Notes: generated from the letters alone by a model not told the origin. Positions 46,876 through 57,485 are shown, numbered from the stretch's first letter. The stretch is DNA of 64,000 nt from Adiantum capillus-veneris (GCA_014529385.2 CM043950.1:154918045-154982044), one strand, 5' to 3'. A program made the numbers and translations.

Positions 46876-48203
46876 TCATAACATCTTGGTCAGGGTGGTA
46901 AAATACTTCTTATGGAAAATAAACTTTCCTAGTTGCACTCCAAAATCTATCAACATGTCAAATAAATAACCCAATGTATAAATGTCGCTCAATTTTGTGT
47001 ACGCATCTACGTACCGTGGATCGTATAGTTCTGGAGCAATCCATGGTTGCTTTGCAATCTCTGCTTTCCTTGCTTTCTGTGCCTCCAAAACTGCAGGGTC
47101 CGACTGTCCGCTTGGATGCAGATAATTAATTGACACGCGCTTACCTGGCATTTTGAGCATCATTCCCCAATCAATGATGCCAACACGGGGTTTATTTGTA
47201 CGAGTAAACTCCAACATTATGTTGAACGGGTGCAAGTCGTTGTGCACTATACCAGCCGAGTGAGCAGCTGCAACGCCATCCATTAATGCATGACAGATTG
47301 CTAGCATCTGCTCAATCACTACTTTGATCTGCGCTGTCTCTATCTCCGGTAAGCGCCGATTTACTGGTGACAATGACCTCCAACCATGTTGTAGCCTATG
47401 CATGTGGCGTCTGAATGCTTCGTGGGCGAATGAAAAGCGGCACATCATGTCCCCAAGGTGCCCCCATTGTAGTATGGAAATATCGTGATCCAAGGAGCTT
47501 TGTAAAGCCAATGCATATTACAATGGAGGGGTGAAGCGTTTACATTCCTTGCTCTATTTGGAAGCTATTAAATTTTGCTTCACTCTCTCCCTTGTAGCAT
47601 TTTCCCACATATGTAATGTGGTACGGAAAGAAAGAGATGCCTTTGATGGTGTACAATGTGCACACACCAAAAGAGCCTGCTCCAACCAGTGTACCTTCTA
47701 CCAAGGCCTCGTGGTGGGGAATGCCAATTAGATAAGTGCACTTGGCATTCAAAGCCGTAGGCATGATTATGCCGATGCCACTGGCATCTGATCGGGCACC
47801 CACAACTGCTTGTGTATCTTTGCCCACTTCAATCTCTTGGGCAAGGAGGCTTGGTCATGAGCTTTCACACGCTTCATCTTGACTTTCTATTCCTCCCATA
47901 ATTTGTCCCAGAGCTCTAATTTTGTCATATCGCAGGCAGGAGGGATATCTTTCTTTAAGTCTCTGCAAAACAAACTTTCATATTGCCCAACATTGTCCTA
48001 ACCTTGTGGTGGGGGTCAAATTCTTGTATCCTTGTTGGAATCAACAACTCATATTGGCCTTCACCTTGCAAACTTACCTCTAGGTCCTCCCATATAGCAC
48101 TAGTTAGTGAGGTCTTTGATGAAGACGTCACTTTCACTAATCTGCTGTATGCGACCATCTGCACATGATGATGTTGCCAAATTACATTCTTTTCGAATGA
48201 CAC
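46876..48203 (-). pseudogene. Protein-kinase-like gene carried in the hAT element, decayed
   Basis: On the minus strand, after an unrecognised N-terminal part (48203 down), a glycine-rich loop LVGAGSFGVCTLY lies near 47700 with VGKCYKGE (ATP-lysine position) after it. Beyond a stop and one frameshift near 47530, the frame from 47511 has IVHNDLHPFNIML near 47250 (catalytic loop), IIDWGMM near 47170 (DFG-like, with Trp) and WIAPELYDPRY (APE motif). This is the order of a eukaryotic protein-kinase domain. The HND and DWG forms depart from HRD and DFG. It has no intron signs that I could confirm. Position inside the TIRs, opposite to the transposase, suggests a captured or resident accessory gene. 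Confidence 0.75.
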
Positions 48204-49108
48204 ACATAATAATTTTCTTTTGATATGGTGTCATTTTAGCAGTGGACAATTAAAACAACATATGAAATACAAATTCATGGCTGCACACTGCACTAACACT
48301 TTCACGCTAGTTCAGACAAATCATAACCATGACTTGAAGACTTTAAGAAATGTGCATGAATATATTGATAAAAATTGGAAACAATTTTCACTTTAAAATG
48401 CAATGTTGACAAGTGTAAAATGCAAAGCAAACAAGTAGTTTATAAGAACTTCATCCAGATCAAACAATACATGTTTAAAATTTGAAACATTTCAGCATAT
48501 TGTGAATTTTTAACTTATATTTTTCACCGTGCACTCTCACACTAGTTCAAACAAAGCATACACTGACTTGAAGAATTCAAAAAATTATGCAAGATTATGT
48601 TTAGTCAGGTTGATAATCCTTTTGACTTTAAAATGGTATGTTTACTCGTGTAAAATCCAATAAAAATATTAAGTCACTTCTAATAAAATTGTCTAGATCT
48701 AACAGAACATGTTAAAAATCCAAAACAATTCAATTTTTTTTTATAGAACAAAATACCCGAGTTTATATTTTGCACGTTATCACGGTTTGCTTCAAAAATA
48801 AAGCCTCTTGGAAGATACATGCATCGTGATGTACATATTGTCAATTTTATTTTAGCTCATTTAAAACGTTGAAAGTATACAAACGGAGCTAGGAAATTGC
48901 AAAGAACATCTTCCTCTTTAAAAATATAAAAATGAATATTTACCATGCAAATTGTGTGCATATACTTTCTTACATACAACTTATGTAAATATAGCATTTA
49001 AAATAGGGATGATGATTGATGAATAAAGCATTCTTTTGAATATGATTAGCTAGTATATATTTTCATAAGAACACTTAAAAACAACAAGATCAAACAATTT
49101 AAACATTT

Positions 49109-49705
49109 GTATATGAAATACTCTTCATAGCCGTGTTACCGGCCAAGTATTTCATATACTTAATACTTAAAAACATGAACTACACATACACATACAAATT
49201 ATATGGCGTTCATACGGTCGGGTTAACGACCTGAACGCCACATTTAAGCAAAAACAGATGCTTCTAACAAACGACACTCAATTAGCCGTGTTATTGACCG
49301 AGTGCCGCCTGAAACTAAGGAGAAATAATGGCTTGCATACGAGCATCATATAGCCGCATTACTGATCGATGTCCATATGTTTTTTTGGAAAGGGGAAGGG
49401 AACTTGACTCACCATAAGGATACTAGATTCGTCGCGTTACCGACGTAGTACCCAAACAGTAAGCCAATACTTACCACAAGGACATCATCTTCCCCGCATT
49501 ATCGAGGTGATGCCCCCATCACGGTAGGCAATGTTTCATAGAACAACTTATGCACACACTCCCATTGTGTGGTAAGGTACCTTATGACTGTCGTGCAATA
49601 CGACAAAAGGCACGCTACTACACAACGCGTACACATACACACAACACATACCCGGGTCGTGTGGTCAGGTACTCCTCTACTGCCGTGCATTGCGATGCAG
49701 AGCAC
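49109..49705. repeat. Hairpin array: about eight units with differing self-complementary arms and a shared core
   Basis: Units, outer arms then core. U1: 14-bp perfect arms 49109-49122/49146-49159, core GCCG-TGTTAC-CGGC. U2: TGGCGTTCA (49204)/TGAACGCCA (49232), core GGTCG-GGTTAA-CGACC. U3: CACTC (49275)/GAGTG (49300). U4: CATA and CATC (49336, 49344)/GATG and TATG (49368, 49376). U5: GGATACTA (49418)/TAGTACCC (49446), core CGTCG-CGTTAC-CGACG. U6: CATCA (49483)/TGATG (49508). U7: TGTCGT (49589)/ACGACA (49600), after TAAGGTACCTTA at 49573. U8: the same layout near 49678. Spacing is mostly 62-90 bp. Arms are unrelated between units yet pair within each; the loop is a G-TTA-type hexamer. Confidence 0.85.
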
Positions 49706-49762
49706 GCTCCCACATGACCCCCTCTCTCCCTCTCTCCTCTTGACGTACCTGCAAAGGCAGTC

Positions 49763-49763
<1 letters not shown>

Positions 49764-49840
<77 letters not shown>
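49764..49840. repeat. (TC)n microsatellite
   Basis: About 38 uninterrupted units between the hairpin array and the right end of the hAT element. Confidence 0.97.
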
Positions 49841-49841
<1 letters not shown>

Positions 49842-50295
49842 GCCCAACGGGCCCGATCGGGGCCCTATATATATTATTCTACCGCCCCATCGGGGATTCT
49901 TGGTTTTCTCAGCGAGCCCACAGGGAAAACTTAAAAACCCAACGGGCCCGCAGGGAAAAGAAAAATTCTCGGCAGGGCTTTTTATGGGTTTCCAGGTTAC
50001 CATGAACCGGCTTCTTTGTGATCATATTAAGTGTGATTATGTAAATGTGTCAATAAGACCTTGTGATCACACAAAACTTGTGGTAATTACGTAAATATTA
50101 AATTCATGCCCTCTACATACACATTCACCGTGAATTAAAAGACCCCTCTTCCTTCATAAACCTGTAATTTTTAAAATTTTCTATTTTTAAACCCTCTTGT
50201 ACATGTAAATCTGTAACTCTTAATATATAAAAACCCCGTCCGGGTGCTCACGTCCTACACCTACATATCTTGAGGTGGACCCTCGAGAGTAGCAA

Positions 50296-51642
50296 TTAGT
50301 TTGCAGTCCTCGTCCAAACTTACAAGTAATGTCTCTATGTATCTTGCTTGATGCAAAGCAATACCTCCATGGGGATTTTATATTTGCGAGCTTCTATTTT
50401 TGAGCTTTTGCAATTGAAACTTTATTTTTGAGCTTTTTAACACTCACATTACACTAAGAATATCTTAAAATAGCATTGTCTCATGAGAAAAGTCTACATT
50501 GGATTGCACATTCCTTCAATTACCAGAGACAATTAAATGCGACTCGCATGCATGTCTATGCTTGAGGGAATGTAAGCTTGAGCACTCTCTTATTAGACTG
50601 AAATGTAATTAAAAAAAGCACCATTTGTAACTAGTCTTGATTACCACATTCAACATACATATCCACCACCGAACATAGCATCAGAAAAAATTACATCAAA
50701 ACACAATTGTGGATTAGCTATCTTGTTGAGCACACCACCACAACCAAACAAATAACCTTTCCTGGAAATCTTATCATGGATATATCATGATTTCCCCCCT
50801 TTGATAATCCTAGACCCAACATTGGCTCTAAGAATACAAGCATACATCATCTCGATTACAAGGATGTTCTTATGGTGCATCTATTCAAAATAGTCAAGAT
50901 CTTGGCCTAGCCCAATAGAAGTACACTTTTTAGTTAAAGAATCATAAGGGACAACTCTACAAGAAGGAAGCTCCATTATTAAAGCATCATACAAGACAAC
51001 CCTTCAAGAAGGAAGCTTCTCTAGAATGCCCACCCTTGACATCAAAGAGCATCAAGATAACCTTGCCTAGAAGTCTCATCATGGACATGCTTCCCCCTTC
51101 CATGGGACCAATCCCAACATAGGGTCAAAGTATAAAAGCATAGGCCATCTCAATTACAAGAATGTCCTCATGGCACATCTGTTCAAATTACTTAAGAGAT
51201 GGTTAGCCTTGCCCCACACATTTCATTAAATTCTTTAAGATTGCAACCCAAACATTTCAAAGTATTGCAAAGTAATCATTCTGATATGTACATTTTTTCA
51301 CAGTTGATCATGTCATGTAACAAGATTTAGAGACTTGATTGTGCATTCGAGCATTGTTTTTCCATCAATCAAATGAATAAGTTCTCTAATACATTATCTT
51401 TCATAAGTCAATTTTAAATTATCATTTATGTGGATCCAAAATTCTACAAAATGGTAATTTTACTTTGCAAATCTTTCCTAGGCCATTTTTGGATAATTAC
51501 ACATTCTTTCAATCTCCGGTGCAATTTTTTCCCAACTTCACCTTTTAAAGGAAGTGCAAGTGTCAAGTTATCCATTAGACAATGAACTACATCTAATATG
51601 AATAGTATTCGCCAAATACTACAACATCTTGAATAGATATCA

Positions 51643-51648
<6 letters not shown>
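50296..51648. other. Unassigned DNA right of the hAT element
   Basis: AT-rich, with a loose two-copy similarity (CATGGACATGCTTCCCCC and CATGGATATATCATGATTTC contexts near 50780 and 51085). No coding domain. Confidence 0.4.

Positions 51649-51735
<87 letters not shown>
51649..51735. repeat. Compound (CT)n(CA)n microsatellite
   Basis: About 20 CT units followed by about 22 CA units. Confidence 0.96.
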
Positions 51736-51738
<3 letters not shown>

Positions 51739-51784
51739 TCACATGCACATATAGTAGAGCACACTATCCATGCATTGAGTTCCT

Positions 51785-52330
51785 CTTAGAGCTATGGGGC
51801 CAAGCATCTCCAATACACTGCTTACTGCCTATTGAAGTCTTTCTCTGGTCTGCTCCAAGCCTACTCTACAAAACATAGCTAGGCCTCACTTTTGGTTTAT
51901 CTGGTCTTTAGTGTCCAAAGCACTACTATCTAGCATGAATTTTACTTTATCATAAACTGCAACTTTCATCAATAGCATGTGAGTTTTGAGGCCAAGCATC
52001 ACCAACACACTGCTTGTTGCCTGCTGAAGTCTTTCTCTATTCTGCTCCAAGCTTACTCTAGGAAACATAGCCAGGCCTCGATTTTGGTTCATCTAGTCTT
52101 TAATGTCCAAAGCACTGCTTTCTATCATGTATTGTACTTTATCATAAATTGCAACTCTCATGAATAGCATGGGAGCTATGACCCCAAGCATCTCCAACAC
52201 ACTGCTTGTTGCCTGCTGAAGTCTTTCTCTGGTCTACTCCAGGCCTGATCTAGGAAACATAGCCAGGCCCCACTTTTGGTTTATCTGGTCTTTAAGACGA
52301 GAGCATTGCTATCTATCTTGTTGGCCCCAA
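51785..52330 (-). repeat. Three-copy 192-bp tandem repeat, 64-codon periodic on the minus strand
   Basis: CCAAGCATC sites at 51801, 51993 and 52185 are exactly 192 bp apart, and whole units match at about 85 percent. Because 192 is divisible by three, one minus-strand frame reads similar 64-residue units, each with GLAMF, RERLQQA, SSVLEMLG, YDKV and SSALD. A few in-frame stops (between units and at some variant codons) break it. I do not recognise the protein. Confidence 0.85.
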
Positions 52331-53756
52331 AGGTGAAATGATAGCTCTTGGTAGAAATTGAAAGCATGACCTTTAAAAAAGAAGCTAATTCTCAACAATC
52401 GAAAGCATGGCCTTTGCAAAAGAAGCTAAATAATGCAATACTTTTGAACTTGACATACAAGCATGCAATTTTAATATCCACCAAAGGGATGAAAGGCAAC
52501 AATTTGTTGCAAAGCTCAGGTTCTAAGTTCTAGAACTTCTCACAAGGAGCGGTGTTGCTTATACAATTCTGATGCACGTGTGGAAATGAATCTGAACATG
52601 GATATGTTGTTGTGTTTTCCAGGATATTGTGAGAGTATATGGAGCTTTCAAAGCTTCAAGTCTTATTTTTAAGTGTGTGAATTTCAGCTATAGCAAAGGA
52701 AATATTGTTCCGCCTGCAAGGATCCGTGATCACAATGGTGCATGAGTTGAAGACTAGCTGGAGGGTGTGTGTTGGCGTATGTTGTTGTATTTGACGTTGT
52801 TGCATGCGGGGAGATGCATCATGTAAAAGAGCATGTCACATTCAAAAGGGATCTTGAGCAATAGAAAATAGGTTTGTCATTATTTGGCACTAATTAAAAA
52901 GCTTTACCCAAAAATTCTTGATAATTTCAAGTGAAGCCTCTAATTATCTGCATACAATGTACAAAGAGGTTTTATTGTTTGTTAGATAGGATTCACCTCT
53001 GAAAAATAAATTACTCCAACACAGAGATTACTTCATATTGTGTACACTCCATTTGCATGAGGCTCTCAAGCAGCTACATCATTTGGATAAGGTGGTCTTT
53101 GAGCTGCTCTAAGTGTGGACACAATGTTTCATAGCTGGAACGCAGGTCGTCAATACGTCGGGCGGCATAGTGGTAATTTACCACGCAAGAGCTCAAGCAT
53201 TTTGTAATTTTTGACCTCACAGCTCTTGTTGAGGCGGATGTCCATGATGCAATTTCAAAGATGACCTTATCAGCAAACCCGTCGCCTCCTTCCGTGGCAT
53301 CACTTGCTCCGAACCCGCTGTTTAGTTGCTTCATCTCTAGCTTCACGACCAAGCGTGAAATTGGCAACACATGGATTGCCCCTGATAGGATCCATCGCTT
53401 CGCATCCGCTCATGATCGGCCCATGCTACGGATGTGCATTCAGTGTCATGGTTTGCACTCCTGTCATCTTGTGCATGGACACCATCTCCACGACCATCGG
53501 ATTTTTGATGTCTCGCTTCTTCATTGGCTTCTCACTCGCAACATTCTTGTCATGCCAATATTGGATGAGATCCTTCTTCAATGCTGAGATCATGTGGCTT
53601 TGTGAATGGCATCACGGCAGGTTGGGGTTACTTCTCTCCATGGTGTTATGCAGGTTGGCAAAATGCAGGTGCCAGGAGTTATGCAGGTATGCAAATTTGG
53701 GTGGAGGGGCCACATAGCTCGTCACGTCGTTTCAGCTCGTCAACCAACGCAAGGAC
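52331..53756. other. Unassigned DNA with short overlapping frames
   Basis: Frames around 53074-53370 (minus) and 53261-53790 (plus) overlap in a more GC-rich patch, but none shows a domain or codon pattern I trust. Confidence 0.35.
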
Positions 53757-53866
53757 AAGTGAAAGCTTTGTGAAAAAAAGGGGGGGCTAGAGCCCTCCCA
53801 TCGTCTGCACGCGCGGACCATGGGAGGGCTCTAGCCCCCCGTTTTTTTTTTTCAAAGCTCTCACTT
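53757..53866. repeat. Near-perfect long hairpin (foldback)
   Basis: Left arm 53757-53801 and right arm 53820-53866 are complementary over about 45 bases (AAGTGAAAGCTTTG, then a purine run, then GGGGGGCTAGAGCCCTCCCA), with only a few mismatches in the homopolymer and an 18-base GC-rich loop. 53867-54394 shows nothing recognisable. Confidence 0.9.
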
Positions 53867-54653
53867 ATTGTGTCAGGCAGTGGTGGCGCTACTCAGCCAA
53901 CTATGCTTGTTCGTTGACGATTGCAGGAAATTATGCCTCTCATTGTGGTCACGCAAAGATGCAATTGTGAAGATCACCAACACCTAGAGGTGAAAAGGTC
54001 ACCACATCATGCTAGCAACGTACAACAATTACAAAATATGCAGGTAAACTCGTCCTAGCTGAGCGCACAAGGAAAGCTGATTCGTCCATGTCGCTGCAAA
54101 GGCTGCTTCTTGTTGCAAAAGCTGTCGAAAGCTACCAAGCAATGAGGTTCATGTAAAGTCCTCCCTCACATAGTTGTGCAACTATGCCAAAATTGGCATA
54201 GTTGCAACAACATGGGCATAGTTCGACCGGACAAGTTACTAGACTCTGTGTGACCATGACACTGGCATAGTTACCTATCAAAATTACACATTACTATACC
54301 CCGTGTGACCATGCCCTTATCTCTACACATACTCTTATCATATGCAATAACATATTTTATGAGTACTTATTGGCATTGCTTGATGTAGGCATGATGTTAT
54401 GAGCGCGTATAGAGCTAGAAGAGAGCAAGAGGAGGCGCTCACAATGTACAAGAACTTGGACTTGATGATAAGCTTAATATTGATTAAGACTTAATACTTA
54501 GCTAGATACAAGACTTAGATTACATGACTTGAGTACAAGAGAAGGCTTGATTGCAAGGACAAGACTTGAACATAAGAACTAGAAGAGGGATTTCCTCATA
54601 GGAGCCTCACAACTGGTGTTGGCAAGACTGACGGGCTTGTGGCCCAAGACCCC

Positions 54654-54661
54654 TATTTATA
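54654..54661 (-). promoter_or_regulatory. LTR TATA box
   Basis: TATAAATA followed by GGGG on the minus strand, downstream of the TTCnnGAA cluster. This is where U3 would meet R in an LTR of this size. Confidence 0.65.
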
Positions 54662-54689
54662 CTAGTGCTTGAGGAGGTTACTTGAGGAG

Positions 54690-54990
54690 GTTAGAACTTT
54701 CTAGGTTCTTCTTGAGGAGGTTAGAATCTTTTAGAACCTTCTTGATTCTTCTTCAACTTTCTAGAGCCTTCCAAAAACTTCTAGAATCTTCTCCAAGATT
54801 TTAGAAACTTCTTGATCCTTCTAGTTCTTCTACAACCTTCTAGATCCTTCTTCAACTTTCTAGAGCTTTCCAGAAACTTCTAGCTTCTTCCGGAATCTTT
54901 TCCAAGCTTCTAGAATTTCCTTTATACCTTTAGAACCTTCTAGAATCTTCTAGATCCTTTTAGATTCTTCTAGAGACTTCTAGTGATGAT
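54690..54990 (-). promoter_or_regulatory. Cluster of heat-shock-element-like motifs in the LTR
   Basis: Alternating TTC/GAA blocks at 5-bp phase: GAACCTTCTAGAATCTTC at 54933-54950 (four perfect blocks), TTCTAGAATCTTC near 54779, TTCCAGAAACTTC near 54878, TTCCGGAA near 54888, TTCTAGAA near 54908, plus GAA-n2-TTC pairs near 54693, 54735 and 54804. This is the binding pattern of heat-shock factors. The cluster begins about 30 bp upstream of the TATA box in transcription sense. Confidence 0.68.
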
Positions 54991-55048
54991 GTAGGCGATG
55001 ACACAGGCGATGATACAGGCAGCGACTGACTCTCAAGAATTCATGACA

Positions 55049-55061
55049 TTACCCCCTCCTC
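55049..55061 (-). other. Chromovirus polypurine tract
   Basis: AGGAGGGGGTAA on the minus strand, directly before the LTR start TGTCATG. Confidence 0.8.
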
Positions 55062-56660
55062 TAGTGACGAGTTCCACGAGGAGCAGTGGTGTTTGTTGAA
55101 TGGGGCTTCCATGGATACTGTTGATGAAACTCTTGGACTTTGAGAGATGCATGCTGAAGATTGTGTGCTGGTTCCCAGGTTCGTTCACTGACATCATAGC
55201 CTTTCCAATGCACCAAGTACTGTAACTTGCCACGCGAAACTCGAGAATCTAGGACTTTCTTGACCTCATATTCGTCATGTCCTTGAATCTCAACCGGAGG
55301 AGGTGGTTGTAGGGCTCTTCCTGGGATCTTAGATGTGTGACAAGGTTCTAGGACTGAGACATGAAGGACCGGATGGAGTTTCATGGATGAGGGCAATCGG
55401 AGTTGATAGGTGACTGGATTGACTTGATGGATAATTTTAAACGGCCCAAGCCTTTGATAATCAAGCTTTTGACAAGGACGAGATGAACGCAGATCACGCC
55501 AGAGGAGCCACACTTTATCCCCTTCTTTGCATTTTGGATGCTGCATGTGATGGAGATCTGCACTTTCCTTATACTTGGATTGAGCTTCTTTGATATGGAT
55601 TGTAAGTTCTTTGTGAATTGTAGATAATTATTGTGTAAGATGAATAGCATCTGGATTCTTGACTTGATGGTGTCTGTGGATATCCTGTTTGGGATGTTGA
55701 CCATAATTAGCAAAGAATGGAGTGTGACGGGTGGAGGCATGAAAAGTGTTGTTATAGGAGAATTCTGCTAGCGATAGGAGCTCGACCCAATGATCCTGGT
55801 GATAATTGATAGTACAACGGAGATACTGTTCCAAAACTTGATTTACTGTCTCTGTTTGTCCATCACTTTGTGGGTGATTGGTTGAGGAGAGTTTGATTTG
55901 TACTCCGAGTAGCTTGAATAAGCCTTTCCAAAAGCTAGAGATGAATTGTGGGCCTCGATCAGAAACTATGTCTTCCGATAATCCGTGATAACGATAGATA
56001 TGCTGTAGAAAGAGTTTGGCCGTACCTTTGTTGGTGATGGTTTTAGTAGTTGGAATGAAGTGTGCCATTTTTGTAAATCGATCTACGACTACTAAAATGG
56101 AGTCAAATCCTTGTGACAAGGGTAGATCTACAATGAAATCCATGGAGATGGATGACCATGGTTTGCTTGGAATGGGCAGGGGATGGAGTAACCCATGAGG
56201 ATGATGACGAGGGGCCTTTGTCACAAGTGCCTACATACTCCTTGACAAGTTTCCACATTTGAGGCCACCAAAAGTCACGGGAGAGAAGCTCAATTGTCTT
56301 ATTAACCCCAAAATGCCCCGCTGATGGAAGATCATGCCGTTGATGAAGTACCTCCAAGCGTATTGGTCCTGGTGGAATATAGAGAAGACCCTTATAGTAA
56401 ATTAGTCCATCAATTTCTTGAAAGTCCTCATTAGCCTCTTGTCCTTGTAGTTGTTGTCTAATATTCTAAGCAAGTGGGTCCTTGGCAATTTGCATCCTCA
56501 CCTTAGAAAGAAAAGTAGAATCTTCAGGAGCTTGGCTCATGGTGGCATTTAGCTTAAGCTGTTCGGGTTTCAAAATCACTGACTCTTGTTGATCAAATGC
56601 TGTGTCGCCTTCTCTAGGTGCAAGGTAGGATCTTCTTGATAAGGCATCTGGCTTACCTTA
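55061..56660 (-). pseudogene. Chromovirus pol end: RNase H tail, integrase and chromodomain, broken
   Basis: Minus-strand pieces: PDALSRR (RNase H-integrase linker) near 56650; zinc-binding RHDLPSAGHFGVNKT with HH-CC pattern from 56340; integrase core with SMDFIVDLP, IVSDRGPQF and GQTETVNQ (the DDE triad) between 56160 and 55830; then the GPFKII C-terminal domain and a chromodomain, [11 protein letters not shown]...[17 protein letters not shown], in the frame ending at 55061. Chromodomains of such integrases direct insertion to particular chromatin. Defects: a frameshift near 56220, a TAA at 55628-55630 within an otherwise continuous frame, and an in-frame TAG near 56470. Confidence 0.9.
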
Positions 56661-56704
56661 TTGACGGCTGGGTCTATAAGCACTACAAGAGGTTGTGTGC
56701 TCTT

Positions 56705-56965
56705 GTGACGCTGTTAGCGACGAAAATACACTGGGTTTTTATAACCCCCGGCGTCGCTAAAACCGTCGCTAATAGCGTCGCTACGAGAGCGTCGCTACGA
56801 GAGCGTCGCTATATGCGTCGCTATAACCGTCGCTATATAGAGACGCTCATAGCGACGGTCATAGCGACGGTTATAGCGACGTTTACACAGAAGTCTATAG
56901 CGACGCTCATAGCGACGCTGCGACGCTACAGAGCCATAAATAGCGACGGTTATAGCGACGCCCGA
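56705..56965. repeat. CACTA left subterminal repeat region
   Basis: About 18 copies of the 8-9 base core GCGTCGCTA (or TAGCGACG) in both orientations within 260 bp. This type of array is bound by the accessory transposase of En/Spm elements. Mixed orientation gives strong hairpin potential. Confidence 0.85.
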
Positions 56966-57485
56966 GAGAAATTTTTTTTGGTGACGGAGCATTGAATGCC
57001 CTGCCACCCATCAACCATATTGTACTTGATTCACTTTTTTAAAAAAGTGCAAGGGTAGATAATAGACCCAAAATAGTCACCCACAAGACGCATTGTTTGC
57101 AAAATTGACAATTGTAAAATTGACATTTGTACACATCATAGGCAAAATGAATTGATTGGCAAATGTAATAATGACAATTGTACAACATCATAGGCATAAA
57201 GAATTGATTGGCAAAATGAACTGCGGTGACAAATGTAATAATATACATGGTTCAAAAAGACGTATAAAATCCGTCTCATGATACATAAGCTATGAGAAAC
57301 CCTAAACTAATGCTATCTAGCTACGGCTAAACTGACGTCGTCTAGTCAGACGTCTCATCGCGTCCAAGCGGCGTATCTGTCGGAGTCTGCAAAAAAAGAC
57401 AATAAGACAACTTTCAGTAAGTATAAACATATAACGACATTTATAAAACAATACAAAAAATAGAAAAGAGTAAACCCTAATACTA
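56966..57485. other. CACTA left non-coding part and end of the TNPA-like gene
   Basis: TGACAAATTGTA-like short repeats near 57110-57250. A possible last small exon (about 57350-57387, minus) follows an acceptor TTTTTTTGCAG. Confidence 0.4.

Larger units (their letters stand above)
41675..50287 (+). mobile_element. hAT DNA transposon (8.6 kb) carrying extra gene remains
   Basis: The 8-bp direct repeat AGTAGCAA occurs at 41667-41674 and 50288-50295, the length hAT transposases produce. The ends read inward CCCTGGGGTCCAC and CTCGAGGGTCCAC, 10 of 13 identical, giving imperfect TIRs. Subterminal GTGATTACGTTAAT-like motifs occur near both ends. Between them: a decayed hAT transposase (plus strand), two other decayed genes on the minus strand, a hairpin array and a CT microsatellite. 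The middle-right part (48204-49100) is AT-rich and non-coding. The single decayed copy suggests an old insertion. Confidence 0.85.
54395..55048 (-). repeat. Chromovirus 3' LTR (about 654 bp; inner end firm, outer end tentative)
   Basis: On the minus strand it starts TGTCATGAATTCTTG right after the purine tract GAGGAGGGGGTAA, and probably ends CGCTCATAACA at 54395. The outer end is inferred from the matching TGTnAT/ATnACA termini only. The upper two thirds contain TTCTAGAA-type repeats, followed by a TATA box. Confidence 0.72.

Noticed and set aside
49100-49720. CRISPR-like array
   Set aside because: Repeats are not constant, spacers are not unique inserts, and the context is a eukaryotic transposon; the regularity comes from hairpin units.
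53074-53790. Several 70-137 codon frames on both strands
   Set aside because: They overlap one another without conserved motifs; Cys/His richness (CIQCHGLHSCHL) did not match a zinc-finger spacing I could defend.
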